Source of the DNA: CAWCUK01 sp963798775
Lineage (GTDB): Bacteria > Bacteroidota > Ignavibacteria > Ignavibacteriales > Ignavibacteriaceae
DNA length: 64,000 nucleotides
Direction: 5' to 3'
Assembly: GCA_963798775.1 (NCBI GenBank)
Contig: CAWCUK010000001.1
Span: 186,001 to 250,000, forward strand
In this document: in pieces, positions 45,349 to 54,790 of the stretch
Layout of the letters: each line of letters opens with the position of its first letter
How positions within the stretch are numbered: position 1 is the first letter of the stretch
Made by a program: the position numbers and the translations under genes
Notes under the pieces: generated by a model
The model's database searches: none
Told to the model about the DNA's origin: nothing
What the model saw: the letters and a program-made list of their open reading frames with translations, nothing else

Positions 45349-45912
45349 TCATTTTAGTTGATAATTTATATCTTCGGTTACCGGATAATCTATATTTACT
45401 TTTCTGTTACGAATATTATTAATATCTTTTTTTAATTTTTTCTTCATATTATCGCTAATTAAATCGGTAAATAAAATTCCTTGAAGATGATCATATTCAT
45501 GCTGAAAAACCCTTGCTAAAAGATCATCCGCTTCAACAGTATGTTCTTTCATATCGGTATCAAAATAAGTAATAGTAATGGATTCAGGGCGTTCCACATC
45601 CGCACGAATATCCGGAATACTTAAACAGCCTTCTTCCATAATTACAGTTTCCCCGGATCTCTTTGTAATTTTAGGATTTATTAAAACAATAGGTTTAGTA
45701 TCTTCATAATCCTCAACCGGCGAAATATCTACAACAAAAATTGATTTATCCGCGCCAACTTGAGTGGCGGCTAAACCAATACCGTTCGCGTTACGCATTG
45801 TATCAAACATATTCTTTATAAGTTCGATAATATTAAGATCTACTTCTTCTACTTTTTCAGCTTTTTTTCGAAGAATTTTATCGCCAATTAATGTAATTGG
45901 TAATAAAGCCAT
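45349..45912 (-). CDS. def: Peptide deformylase
   Basis: 187 residues with all three deformylase motifs: GIGLAATQVG (about 41-50), EEGCLSIP (metal-ligand Cys) and HEYDHLQG (metal-ligand His pair and catalytic Glu). It removes the N-formyl group from nascent proteins. It is first in the def-fmt-cbs-metB unit, with AAAGGAGAATAA before the ATG. The C-terminal tail (RNRKVNIDYPVTEDINYQLK) extends slightly past the core domain. Confidence 0.97.
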   Translation of the reverse strand: MALLPITLIGDKILRKKAEKVEEVDLNIIELIKNMFDTMRNANGIGLAATQVGADKSIFVVDISPVEDYEDTKPIVLINPKITKRSGETVIMEEGCLSIPDIRADVERPESITITYFDTDMKEHTVEADDLLARVFQHEYDHLQGILFTDLISDNMKKKLKKDINNIRNRKVNIDYPVTEDINYQLK

Positions 45913-46051
45913 TTATTCTCCTTTATATAATGAATTTCCAATATATTTGATGGAAACAAATAATTGTGATTATTTTTCTAAATTCAAAGATAATTAAAAC
46001 CGTTTGAAGAAAAAAGGTAAGCCTTGAGCGGTGAAACCTGTATCAAATAAG

Positions 46052-46092
46052 AAAAGCCCCCGTACAAACCAAGGAAAAGTACGGAGGCTTTA
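46052..46092 (-). terminator. Terminator after the golvesin-like T9SS protein gene
   Basis: AAAGCC(T/C)CCGTAC pairs with GTACGG(G/A)GGCTTT around a 13-nt loop. On the minus strand the stem is followed by TTCTTATTTG. It lies about 20 bp after the stop of the gene at 46112. Confidence 0.75.
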
Positions 46093-46111
46093 AAGTAACC
46101 GGCAAATTTAT

Positions 46112-48844
46112 TTATTTAAGAAGCATCATCTTCTTTGATTGTATAAATTTACCCGCGACAATTCTGTAAATATAAATTCCGGAGGCTACTTTAGAACCAA
46201 AATTGTTATTTCCGTTCCATTCAAGAGTATACCTTCCTGCTTGTTGTTCGCCTTTGAAAAGTGAGGCTACTTCCCTGCCTAAAATATCATATATTTTTAA
46301 TTCCACTATACTCTGCTTTGGTAACGAGTAGTTTATTTGTGTAGTCGGATTAAAAGGATTAGGATAATTTTGACTTAAAGAATAAGATTCCGGCTTTATT
46401 TGAGGGTCAAAAACTCCGACCACGTTAGAAGCCTGCTGAATAACGATAGCATCAGCTCTTAAAACATAACCGGAATCTCTTGCGATGTTTGATACACTGT
46501 CTTTAAAGAAATCATTAACTAAAGAAGTATCATTAATAAGCTGAACAGAGCCAAAAACAGTACCGCTTCCGTAAGAGTCTTGTCCGCCTCTTAAGAAAGT
46601 AAATTGGCCCAAATAAAACCTGCCGTTATAATCCATATTACCGCCAAAATCAATAGAATTTTGATTTACGATAAACGTATCAACACCGTAATAATGTTTA
46701 ACAAGATATTTAGCGGCGGGTGAACTATTCATGGAACCGGCGGAAGCTTGAATATATACATCAAAAGTATCCGCGGTATTTTCAGAAGAACCCGGTTTAA
46801 AAGGAAAAGCAGGAAACCATTCCACTGATTTCAAATTTTCTTCGGCTGGATTATAAATATATGTAAACATTCTTGTTTGATTTGAACCGCTGCCCGCAAC
46901 TCTATACCATTTATCAAGATTTAACGGATCCGGCTCCCCTGTCCACTCTATCGCTTCAGGATAAATATAAGTAGTCGGATCCGTATCATCCACCACAATA
47001 CCCGTACCAACACCCTGCCCGATTATTCTTAAAGAAATAATAGAATCCTGCGGATCGTTTGAGACAATTCTTAATGTATCGCTATGGAATTTAATGAAGT
47101 TAGGAAGAAAAGACAGCATTAAATTGTACTGTCCGTCTATTGCAGGAAGAGTCAGCGGAAAAGGAGGAAGATTATCTATAGAAATCGCATCATCACCGCT
47201 AATATAAATAGAATCAATAATGAGAGGTGTTTCTCCGTTCGAACCGATTACAAAACTTTTCTGATAATTATATTCAGAAAGTCTGATAGAATCATAAATA
47301 GAAACCGAACCGAAATTTAAAACTCTTGCCGGATCTAGTGTGGTACTAATATCCGGAGCCAAAGGAATTAAACGGACTCTTAAAAGATCGGCTCTTAAAT
47401 TAGGCGCGCCTGGGTTAGTAAATTTTATAACTGTTTCACCGCCACCGTTTAACTCAAAAACCTTATTCCCGCCAATCCTGCTCCACATTGGGCCGCCGAA
47501 TTCTAAATTTTCATTAAAAGAAACAACTTTTTGAGTATCAGAAATAAAAGGGGTAACCACTTCAACAGTCGCATTTACAGCCGCGTTTCCTGAATATGGG
47601 CCGCCATATTCGATATAATAATTTCCGAATAATTGCTCCGGGAGAGCAAATCTGTATATCGCGGCACACCCTGTTTGATCCGCGCCTATATTAACAACAC
47701 TGCGTTTATTTCCCTCAGCAATAGGATATGTAAACGGTGAAGCCGTTGAACCAAGCCAATTAGCGCCGATAGTTTCAAAAGTAGCACCGATAATATTAAA
47801 ATGCGGTTCAGAACCGTCCAAACTTGCGTTCATAATAATATTATAATTAATACCTTCGCCGCTTAATCCGATAGTAGCCGATGGTTCTAAAGGATCATCA
47901 CTAATAACCGTAAGCGAATCCACTGTAATTTCTTCACCTTTGGGATCAAATTTAATAATTACATCTTTTTTACCACCGGGTTCAATACTAAACGGAACAG
48001 AAGTGGTTGTCGAAAACCTTGTTGTATAGGTTTCTAAACCTGTCACCGTTAAAGCAGTTTGTCCGAGATTATATAAAGTTAATTTCCTTGTTGTAAAAGA
48101 TTCGCCTCTAAAGGTAGTAGGAATAAATTGTAAAGGAGCACGGTCACGATAAAAATTATCATTAAGTGTTGTATCTTGTGTATTAGGATCAACGATAACT
48201 CTTGTAAATCTTCTTGGGCCAAATTCCAAATCGGGGCCGGCTTGATGACTTTTAAGTAAAGCAACCGCATCCGCGATAAGAGTATTTCCGCCGACTGAAT
48301 CGAGGCCGATATCTACAGTCAGTGAGCTATCACCCGCATATAACTGAATTGCACCTAGCGGATACCAACTGCCCCTTCCTTCCGGAGTATTATTAAACTG
48401 CATATTATATCTAAAACTATCCGCCGGCGCATTTTCACCAAATCTTGTAAAAGTTACATATGCGTCTGTGGTTTGATTTCCTGTCGGATACATTTGATGA
48501 TAAACTAAATAATACCCCGATTTTTGTACTGTGCAGAAAAATTTTGCGTGCGCTCCGGTATTATCACCTGAACCGTAACGACTTGCACGTCTTGCTGTTC
48601 CGCCGTAAAAGAAAGTTCCTTCACTCGTCCACCAGCCATCAATATAAGGCGTAACCGGATTTGAAGGCGGAAATTCTTTATATCGAGGGTCGTCCATTAA
48701 TGTACCGGTTTCACCCACTGTATTTCCGTCTGATGTATTATTTACATAAATTACATCTTCAGTATTAATTATCTGCTGTGCCGCAATTTGGCCTGAAGCC
48801 ATAAGCATTAAGAAGAAAATAACACCCACGTATAGTTTACTCAT
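46112..48844 (-). CDS. Secreted choice-of-anchor-D/golvesin-like protein with T9SS tail (paralogue A)
   Basis: 911 residues. The start is the ATG after AAAAGGAGCGGAA (MSKLYVGVIFFLMLMASGQI signal peptide). Modules in order: an N-terminal golvesin-like carbohydrate-binding-type domain (about 30-215, YYLVYHQMYPTGNQTTDAYV); ASH/choice-of-anchor-D beta-sandwiches (about 230-345, KFDPKGEEITVDSLTVISDD); a second golvesin-like region; another ASH-like module (about 500-620, LRIVSNDPQDSIISLRI); and a T9SS sorting domain (YSLSQNYPNPFNPTT...KKMMLLK). The mature protein is probably exported through T9SS to the cell surface. A close paralogue lies at 58260. Confidence 0.82.
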   Translation of the reverse strand: MSKLYVGVIFFLMLMASGQIAAQQIINTEDVIYVNNTSDGNTVGETGTLMDDPRYKEFPPSNPVTPYIDGWWTSEGTFFYGGTARRASRYGSGDNTGAHAKFFCTVQKSGYYLVYHQMYPTGNQTTDAYVTFTRFGENAPADSFRYNMQFNNTPEGRGSWYPLGAIQLYAGDSSLTVDIGLDSVGGNTLIADAVALLKSHQAGPDLEFGPRRFTRVIVDPNTQDTTLNDNFYRDRAPLQFIPTTFRGESFTTRKLTLYNLGQTALTVTGLETYTTRFSTTTSVPFSIEPGGKKDVIIKFDPKGEEITVDSLTVISDDPLEPSATIGLSGEGINYNIIMNASLDGSEPHFNIIGATFETIGANWLGSTASPFTYPIAEGNKRSVVNIGADQTGCAAIYRFALPEQLFGNYYIEYGGPYSGNAAVNATVEVVTPFISDTQKVVSFNENLEFGGPMWSRIGGNKVFELNGGGETVIKFTNPGAPNLRADLLRVRLIPLAPDISTTLDPARVLNFGSVSIYDSIRLSEYNYQKSFVIGSNGETPLIIDSIYISGDDAISIDNLPPFPLTLPAIDGQYNLMLSFLPNFIKFHSDTLRIVSNDPQDSIISLRIIGQGVGTGIVVDDTDPTTYIYPEAIEWTGEPDPLNLDKWYRVAGSGSNQTRMFTYIYNPAEENLKSVEWFPAFPFKPGSSENTADTFDVYIQASAGSMNSSPAAKYLVKHYYGVDTFIVNQNSIDFGGNMDYNGRFYLGQFTFLRGGQDSYGSGTVFGSVQLINDTSLVNDFFKDSVSNIARDSGYVLRADAIVIQQASNVVGVFDPQIKPESYSLSQNYPNPFNPTTQINYSLPKQSIVELKIYDILGREVASLFKGEQQAGRYTLEWNGNNNFGSKVASGIYIYRIVAGKFIQSKKMMLLK

Positions 48845-48987
48845 TTCCGCTCCTTTTACTTTCAATTATTTCTAATTAGAAATTATTTCTCATTAACTAA
48901 TTCCTAAAAATTTATGTGATAAAATTTTGAAAAAAACATTGAGTTACAATAATAATTTTTCTTAAAAATTTTACTTGACTTTAAAAT

Positions 48988-49014
48988 AAAAAGCCGAACG
49001 AGTAGTCCGGCTTT
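48988..49014 (-). terminator. Terminator after the T9SS propeller gene
   Basis: AAAGCCG pairs with CGGCTTT around a short loop and is followed on the minus strand by TTATTTTAAAG. It is 29 bp downstream of the stop at 49043 and closes the TonB-receptor operon. Confidence 0.8.
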
Positions 49015-49042
49015 AATTGGAGTTATTATCAGCTTAATTTAA

Positions 49043-50326
49043 TTACTTTATCAAAGTCATTTTTTTAGAAGTTCTGAAATTATTTACTTTTATCTCATAT
49101 ATATAAACACCGGAAGTTAAATTAGAACCGTTAAAATCGGCAGTATAAGTACCGTTTGCTAATCTTTCATTTACGAGCTGCGCAACTTCTCTTCCCAGGA
49201 CATCATAAATTTTAAGCGTTACTAATCCTTCTTTTAAAACAGAAAAAGTTATTTTTGTAGACGGATTAAAAGGATTCGGATAGTTTTGCGATAGACTATA
49301 ACCATTAACGATTGAATTATGTTCTTTAACTATCCCGGTTACTCTTGAGAATTTAAAAATACGATCGAAATCCACACCGAATAAACCTACATAAGCAATA
49401 TTTCCGTCAGGACTAAAATCGATTCCTCTTGGTAGTTCGTCAGAAGCACCCGGAATCGGACTTGGTAAAGTAAAACTATCCACAAAAGTTTTAGTACTTA
49501 CATCAAATCCATACCAAGTTAAGTGAGTATAAGGCCCTATACCTCTTGAATCGTTGGATAACCATAATAATCCGGTTGCGGGATTCCAGGCTGCTGATTC
49601 AATTGACATACCTTGTAATACTGTATCGGTAAGCGCAAAATCCTCGAACTCGCTCGGCCTGGTGTAGATATACATTTGCAAAGTATCTTCCGCGCTTGAT
49701 GTAAACGGAGTCCAATAAACTGTATTCCCATCCAGTGAAACTTCCATAGTTCTTGCAATATTGGGGGGAGCTACAACAGCATTTCCTAAATAACTTAGAT
49801 CAGAATTATACATCGCGATTGCCGAAGTGCCGCCTCCAACAACGGGCCCCACAAAAATTGTCCCATTTGAATCAGCAGCCGGCGCGGTCGGCGAGGAACC
49901 GACTTCGGTTAATAAATGGCTTCCCATACCTTCCATAGTCTGATAATTTATTTTGATGATTTTGGACGGAGCCGATTGAACATATAAAATATTACCGTCC
50001 GCATCGGTTCTCATTCCGCGGCAGCTTCCGTTTAAAGTATCTGTAGTTGAGCCTGAAGTTACAGTATAAATAGTATCTACAAAAGTACCGTCAGCATTAA
50101 AAACAAGAATAGGTGTAACTTTCATTGTATCACCTTCACCAAGAATCCAGTTGTTGGAGTAATAACTAGCTTGCCAAACTTTACCATCGGGACTAACAGC
50201 TATTCCATGAGTTCCGCCTTTGTAATTAGTATCCGGCCAAGCACCTTCATACGTCCAACTCTGCGCTAACATTTTAGTGTTTAAGCATAGCGCCAACACA
50301 ACCATAATGTACATTACTTTTTTCAT
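49043..50326 (-). CDS. Secreted beta-propeller-like protein with T9SS tail
   Basis: 427 residues. Signal peptide MKKVMYIMVVLALCLNTKML. The body has repeated beta-propeller-like segments (GGTHGIAVSPDGKVWQASYY, MRTDADGNILYVQS, VSLDGNTVYWTP, LPRGIDFSPDGNIAYVGLFG). The C-terminal T9SS sorting domain is YSLSQNYPNPFNPSTKITFS...KKMTLIK. AAAAGGAGTG precedes the ATG. It is the last gene of the unit running from the TonB receptor at 57859. The role is unknown; it may bind a surface ligand or partner. Confidence 0.82.
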   Translation of the reverse strand: MKKVMYIMVVLALCLNTKMLAQSWTYEGAWPDTNYKGGTHGIAVSPDGKVWQASYYSNNWILGEGDTMKVTPILVFNADGTFVDTIYTVTSGSTTDTLNGSCRGMRTDADGNILYVQSAPSKIIKINYQTMEGMGSHLLTEVGSSPTAPAADSNGTIFVGPVVGGGTSAIAMYNSDLSYLGNAVVAPPNIARTMEVSLDGNTVYWTPFTSSAEDTLQMYIYTRPSEFEDFALTDTVLQGMSIESAAWNPATGLLWLSNDSRGIGPYTHLTWYGFDVSTKTFVDSFTLPSPIPGASDELPRGIDFSPDGNIAYVGLFGVDFDRIFKFSRVTGIVKEHNSIVNGYSLSQNYPNPFNPSTKITFSVLKEGLVTLKIYDVLGREVAQLVNERLANGTYTADFNGSNLTSGVYIYEIKVNNFRTSKKMTLIK

Positions 50327-50365
50327 AGAGCACTCCTTTTGTTTTCGAATGAATAATTACTTTTT

Positions 50366-51601
50366 TTATTCAATTCCAAAGTTTGGAGCAACCTGTTGTT
50401 GAATATTGAGTTTAACAATTGCTTGTGAAATATCTCCTTCCGCAGCCTCTCTGGTGTAATAAAGAAAATTGTCATTACCTGAGCCAAATGCATAAACTGC
50501 CGCTACTTCAAAAATTCCAGGATAAAACTGTTCAAAAGATTGATCGGGATGTAAAACGATAATAGTTTCGGGCGCGTCGGTTCCTATAAAAATATCTCCG
50601 TTTACTGAAGCATCTAAAGCTCTAATTTCATATCCGCCAAAGTTGGAACTAAAATCAAAATATTTCTGCGGTTCGCCTAAACTGTCTTGGGAGATAATTT
50701 CGACTTTCCAAATATTTACATTAGTACCTTCTTTTGAGGAAATATAGAGATGATTATTAAAGTATCTTATTGAAGTAACATCTTCCGGAAAATTAAAAGC
50801 TTTAACAGCTTTATCCGGAGTAATTCTGTAAATAGCACCATTTCCGGTTCCGCCGGCCCAAACATTTTTATTTTGATCAAAATCCAGAGCATCGATACTG
50901 CCTATTCCATTGGCATAGGTAACCCAGGTTTTTGCGGCTATTCCTTCCTGAATATTAAAAATCGCTTTAACTTTTCTCGCGGCAAAAATAATATTGCCGG
51001 GTCCCATTTTCATTAATGTAAAAAATGTTTCTCCGCCTTTGGGAGCAAAAGCATTTACAGTTCCATCCGGTAATATTTTTTTTATACCAACGCCTTGTCC
51101 TGCCGCTGTAGCAGAAACATAAACATTACCGGCAGCATCAACGGTTATAGCGTATGGAAGAAGTATAGAATTTTCAGGCGGGAAGATATTAAAAACCGCT
51201 TGTTTTAATTTATAAATTATTTTATTACTAAAACCCGAAGATCCGGACGCACCGGATTTTGCGACTTTAATTACAACACTATCACTTATTATGTTTGGTG
51301 TACGTACAACTAATTTTGCTTCGGTTGCAGATTGAACCGCAGCCTTTATTCCGTTAAAAAACACTAAATTATTTCCAGTCGAATCGGAAAAATTTGATCC
51401 GTTTATTGTTATATCTTGAACTCCGGCGAGTGCTTCATCCGCCGGTTCAATTGATGAGATTGCCGGAGTTAATCCTTTATCAACAGCAAGATCATATAAA
51501 CTTGGCGTTGAATTTTGTTTACAGCTATAAAACATTATACTCATCAACAAGAAAAAAATGAGAATAATACTTAACTGTTGAATTTTATTTATCTTATTCA
51601 T
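50366..51601 (-). CDS. IPT/TIG-domain lipoprotein with NHL-type propeller
   Basis: 411 residues. The lipoprotein signal has its lipobox Cys in LLMSIMFYSCKQNS (near 27). An IPT/TIG domain follows (about 48-130, PAISSIEPADEALAGVQDIT and VVFNG-like FFNGIKAAVQSATEAKLVVR). A propeller of NHL type comes next (about 145-405, PYAITVDAAGNVYVSATAAG; SIDALDFDQNKNVWAGGTGN). This layout is common in Bacteroidota envelope lipoproteins that accompany TonB receptors, where they may bind glycans. It is 24 bp after the PorV-like gene. Confidence 0.82.
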   Translation of the reverse strand: MNKINKIQQLSIILIFFLLMSIMFYSCKQNSTPSLYDLAVDKGLTPAISSIEPADEALAGVQDITINGSNFSDSTGNNLVFFNGIKAAVQSATEAKLVVRTPNIISDSVVIKVAKSGASGSSGFSNKIIYKLKQAVFNIFPPENSILLPYAITVDAAGNVYVSATAAGQGVGIKKILPDGTVNAFAPKGGETFFTLMKMGPGNIIFAARKVKAIFNIQEGIAAKTWVTYANGIGSIDALDFDQNKNVWAGGTGNGAIYRITPDKAVKAFNFPEDVTSIRYFNNHLYISSKEGTNVNIWKVEIISQDSLGEPQKYFDFSSNFGGYEIRALDASVNGDIFIGTDAPETIIVLHPDQSFEQFYPGIFEVAAVYAFGSGNDNFLYYTREAAEGDISQAIVKLNIQQQVAPNFGIE

Positions 51602-51625
51602 TTTAATACCGATATTTTTTTAACT

Positions 51626-52669
51626 TTATAAAGAAATATTTACGGTTAAACGATGAATTCCGGTAAAACTATGAAATAACTTACCTGAATCATCAAATAT
51701 TCCAAACGATGAATAAGCATAATCTATTCCAAGAGTTACCTCGAATAAAGTTTGTTTAACCCCGATTCCGGCATTAAATCCGCCTTCGTCCTGCGGAAAA
51801 TTATAACCGGCTCTAAGTGAAAAAGCCTTCATAAAAGTATATTCACCGCCAAGAAAAACTTGTTCTGAATAATCTCTTGGATGAGACGCATCGGCAGATA
51901 ATAAAATTGAATGCATAGATCTATCAACATTCAGCACATCAGCAGCATTAAACGCGATACCTATTTTAAATGTTAAAGGAAGTTGGAAATTTTCCTCCTT
52001 GTACTTTACCTCAGTGGAAAAATTTCTGACGCACATTCCGAAGTCTAGGCTCTTTAAGCCGGTGTGATAAAGCACTCCGAAATCAAATGAAATAACATCA
52101 ACCGAATTTGTTTCAGAAACATAACCTCCGTTACCATCTATATCGGTTATACTACTGCCTAAAGATTGCCTCACATACCTAACATCTCCACCGATAGAAA
52201 ACTTTTCAGAAAGAGATTTAGCATAACCTAATCCCACAGCTAATGCCGAAGGCTTGTATGTTCCAACATCAATATAACCTTGCTCATTCGGGGCGAATAT
52301 AGTACCGTTGATATCACCGTAATCAACATAAATAACAGAAACACCTATTACACCAAAATCTCCGCCGAAGGGTTTATAAGCAGCCGTTCCGTTTAAATAA
52401 TTAATATCAGCAATCCAGCTTGTAGGCCCGAAAGAAAAGCTAAAATCTTTAAGCTGTTCTGCCATGGTTGAAGGATTATAAAGAAGAGCCGCCGATTCGG
52501 TATTTATAGCGGTTACAGCTTCTCCCATCGCGGTTGCTCTGGCATCTGTAGAAACACTTAAAAATTTCATACCGGTTTGCGCTAATTTTTGCCGCTGCGC
52601 CTTAGCAGAGCTATGATTGAAACATATAAGGAATGAAGTTATTATGAGAATTGAGTATAAATATCTCAT
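51626..52669 (-). CDS. PorV/PorQ-family outer-membrane protein
   Basis: 347 residues. A signal peptide is followed by the family start KLAQTGMKFLSVSTDARATA, then MGEAVTAINTESAALLYNPS. These are the diagnostic features of PorV/PorQ-type barrels. Alternating strands continue to a C-terminal aromatic strand (HRLTVNISL). PorV is a T9SS shuttle that carries sorting-tail cargo from the translocon to the attachment complex. This copy sits next to T9SS cargo genes, so it may be a dedicated cargo adaptor. A general PorV elsewhere in the genome is not excluded. GAAGGTAATGAT precedes the ATG. Confidence 0.82.
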   Translation of the reverse strand: MRYLYSILIITSFLICFNHSSAKAQRQKLAQTGMKFLSVSTDARATAMGEAVTAINTESAALLYNPSTMAEQLKDFSFSFGPTSWIADINYLNGTAAYKPFGGDFGVIGVSVIYVDYGDINGTIFAPNEQGYIDVGTYKPSALAVGLGYAKSLSEKFSIGGDVRYVRQSLGSSITDIDGNGGYVSETNSVDVISFDFGVLYHTGLKSLDFGMCVRNFSTEVKYKEENFQLPLTFKIGIAFNAADVLNVDRSMHSILLSADASHPRDYSEQVFLGGEYTFMKAFSLRAGYNFPQDEGGFNAGIGVKQTLFEVTLGIDYAYSSFGIFDDSGKLFHSFTGIHRLTVNISL

Positions 52670-52688
52670 ATCATTACCTTCTATAGAT

Positions 52689-54764
52689 TTAACGAATTAT
52701 TGCAAATTTTACTAATTGATTTTTACCGGATAAATTATCCGTAACTACAGCAATATAAATTCCGCTTACCACAATTTGATTTGAAGAAGTTACTTGTTCC
52801 CAATAAGCATCACCGCTTCCGTTAGTATGTTCAATTGTCTTTATTAACTCTCCAAGCTCAGTATAAATTTTTATAGTGCATTGGCCGGGAATATTATAAA
52901 AAGCGATTCTATCTCCGGGAAATCTGATATTATCGGTGCTGGCGGAAATATTATAAGGATTGGGAACTATTCTGATCTGACTTAATTCAGTTCCAGCTTG
53001 TCTTTGAAGCCTTGCAAAATCATAAGTTTGAGTATAATACCTTCCGCTGGTTAATTTACCGGCGGGTGTTCCTACTCCTCCGGGCTGATCTTCGCCTACA
53101 GACACTATATAATAATAATAATCGACACCTCTTATCGGCGAAGTATCATCATAATTTTTTTCGGCAGGCCCGGCTTCATAAATTAAATGATATGTGCTGT
53201 CAACATTTTTTGCGGCCCGGAAAATTCTAAAACCTGTTATTGGAGTTGGGTCAGAGGCATCAACGGACCAAGCCAAAGAAATTTTATCACCTCCCGAAGT
53301 TATATCAAAAGTCTTTGGAGGCGGAGGCGGTTTTGGAATATTATAATTCGCATTAAAATTAGCTAAAGCATTTCTGAACGTATGAAATAATGAATCTCTT
53401 CCTTTCATTACTACTCTGTTTTTTTCTTCCGCTGTAATAAGGCCTTGTTTAAACTGTTTTCCTACACTTACTTGGTCTTCATAACTCAAACCACCGGCGG
53501 CTTCAGCCATCACTATATGAACACTGTCTCCGGGCATTAAAGTATAAGGGCCGTAACCGTTAACAAAAGAAAAACCGCCTGCGGTTTTACCAAGATCCGG
53601 TGCGTTTTTTTGAAGAGCAAAATCACCGCTTGGTTCAACTAAATAAGCATGCCTCGGGTTTGCATGGCCTTTTGTCATCAAATCGTATTCTCTAGTCATC
53701 AAATCTTTATTAAAAGCGTTTGCGCCGGCTAAATAAAGGCTCTGATCAGAATCTTCAAAATAAGTAGTGGAAGGCTGGCTAAAATCGTCGGAAGTATCGG
53801 AAACAGATTTATCCGCATGCAAAGTAACAATTCCGGTAAATTGGGTTGCTCCCAGTCTTCCGACAGTATCCCCATCATTAAGATAAGGTTTCGAATTATC
53901 ATTTACTCCCCATATCGGTCCGCCGATATTATCATAATTGACTATTTTAACAGTAGCATAACCATGCCAGGTAAATTGAGCTCTAAAATGTTCACCTGCC
54001 GGATCGGGCAAAACGCCGTCGCCTCTGGCATCATTCATAGAATTACGTCCCCAGCCTGTAGAATTATCTATAACATATCTAGTTTGTTTATTAACAGCAT
54101 TTCTATAACTAAAATAAAATACAACACCGGTTAAAGTTTGATTAGGCAGTTCTATTTCGGAATCATCATTTACATTACCTGTATTCGTGAAAGTATAATC
54201 ATAGATGATATAGCTATCGTGATACTTTTGACTAAACTGGAAGATTCGGCGAGTCATAGTGATACCAAGCTGAGAATTAACAACATTATAAATTTCGCGA
54301 TCCCATTTCAAAGAAAAATCAATATCATCTATCTGTGCATCTTTATCATAAGTTAAATTTCCATCTACAGTAACTATAGGGGCTTCAAACTTACTAATCA
54401 TTTTAAATTCAACGGGATAAAAAGGAAAGAAAGCCGGCGGACGAGGTCCGCAAGTTACAACTTTATAAGGATAATTAATACCATTTTGATCTGTAAAATT
54501 TGTTGCGCCAATCCATAAACCTCTTGCGGCCTGCATATCCTGATATTTATAAATAGCCGGCCATTGAAGTCCGTCCTGCTGCTCAGCACCGCTGAAACGT
54601 CCTTCTTCCAGTTCGCAGCCTATCTCAGAGTACCAGTTGTGAATTGAACCGACTGACATCCACCTATTTTCAAATTGTGCGTTAGCAGCAAACGGAAATA
54701 AGATAATTATAAAAATGTATAGTTTTACCATTTTATGCTTTTTGAACAAAAAAGTTGACTTCAT
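52689..54764 (-). CDS. Large secreted protein with FN3 domain, family not recognised
   Basis: 691 residues. GAGGAAATA precedes the ATG; the signal peptide core is LYIFIIILFPFAANAQ. The N-terminal 450 residues are an unrecognised beta-rich region (RWMSVGSIHNWYSEIGCELE; DSYIIYDYTFTNTGNVNDDS). An FN3 domain lies at about 488-575 (TFDITSGGDKISLAWSVDAS). The C-terminus resembles a FlgD/T9SS-like Ig fold (IRIVPNPYNISASTDNIRFP...KFAIIR) but lacks the PNPFNP motif. It is the second gene of the TonB operon, 26 bp after the receptor gene, and is presumably an outer-membrane partner of it. Confidence 0.75.
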   Translation of the reverse strand: MKSTFLFKKHKMVKLYIFIIILFPFAANAQFENRWMSVGSIHNWYSEIGCELEEGRFSGAEQQDGLQWPAIYKYQDMQAARGLWIGATNFTDQNGINYPYKVVTCGPRPPAFFPFYPVEFKMISKFEAPIVTVDGNLTYDKDAQIDDIDFSLKWDREIYNVVNSQLGITMTRRIFQFSQKYHDSYIIYDYTFTNTGNVNDDSEIELPNQTLTGVVFYFSYRNAVNKQTRYVIDNSTGWGRNSMNDARGDGVLPDPAGEHFRAQFTWHGYATVKIVNYDNIGGPIWGVNDNSKPYLNDGDTVGRLGATQFTGIVTLHADKSVSDTSDDFSQPSTTYFEDSDQSLYLAGANAFNKDLMTREYDLMTKGHANPRHAYLVEPSGDFALQKNAPDLGKTAGGFSFVNGYGPYTLMPGDSVHIVMAEAAGGLSYEDQVSVGKQFKQGLITAEEKNRVVMKGRDSLFHTFRNALANFNANYNIPKPPPPPKTFDITSGGDKISLAWSVDASDPTPITGFRIFRAAKNVDSTYHLIYEAGPAEKNYDDTSPIRGVDYYYYIVSVGEDQPGGVGTPAGKLTSGRYYTQTYDFARLQRQAGTELSQIRIVPNPYNISASTDNIRFPGDRIAFYNIPGQCTIKIYTELGELIKTIEHTNGSGDAYWEQVTSSNQIVVSGIYIAVVTDNLSGKNQLVKFAIIR

Positions 54765-54790
54765 TATTTCCTCATAAATTATGTTTCTTA

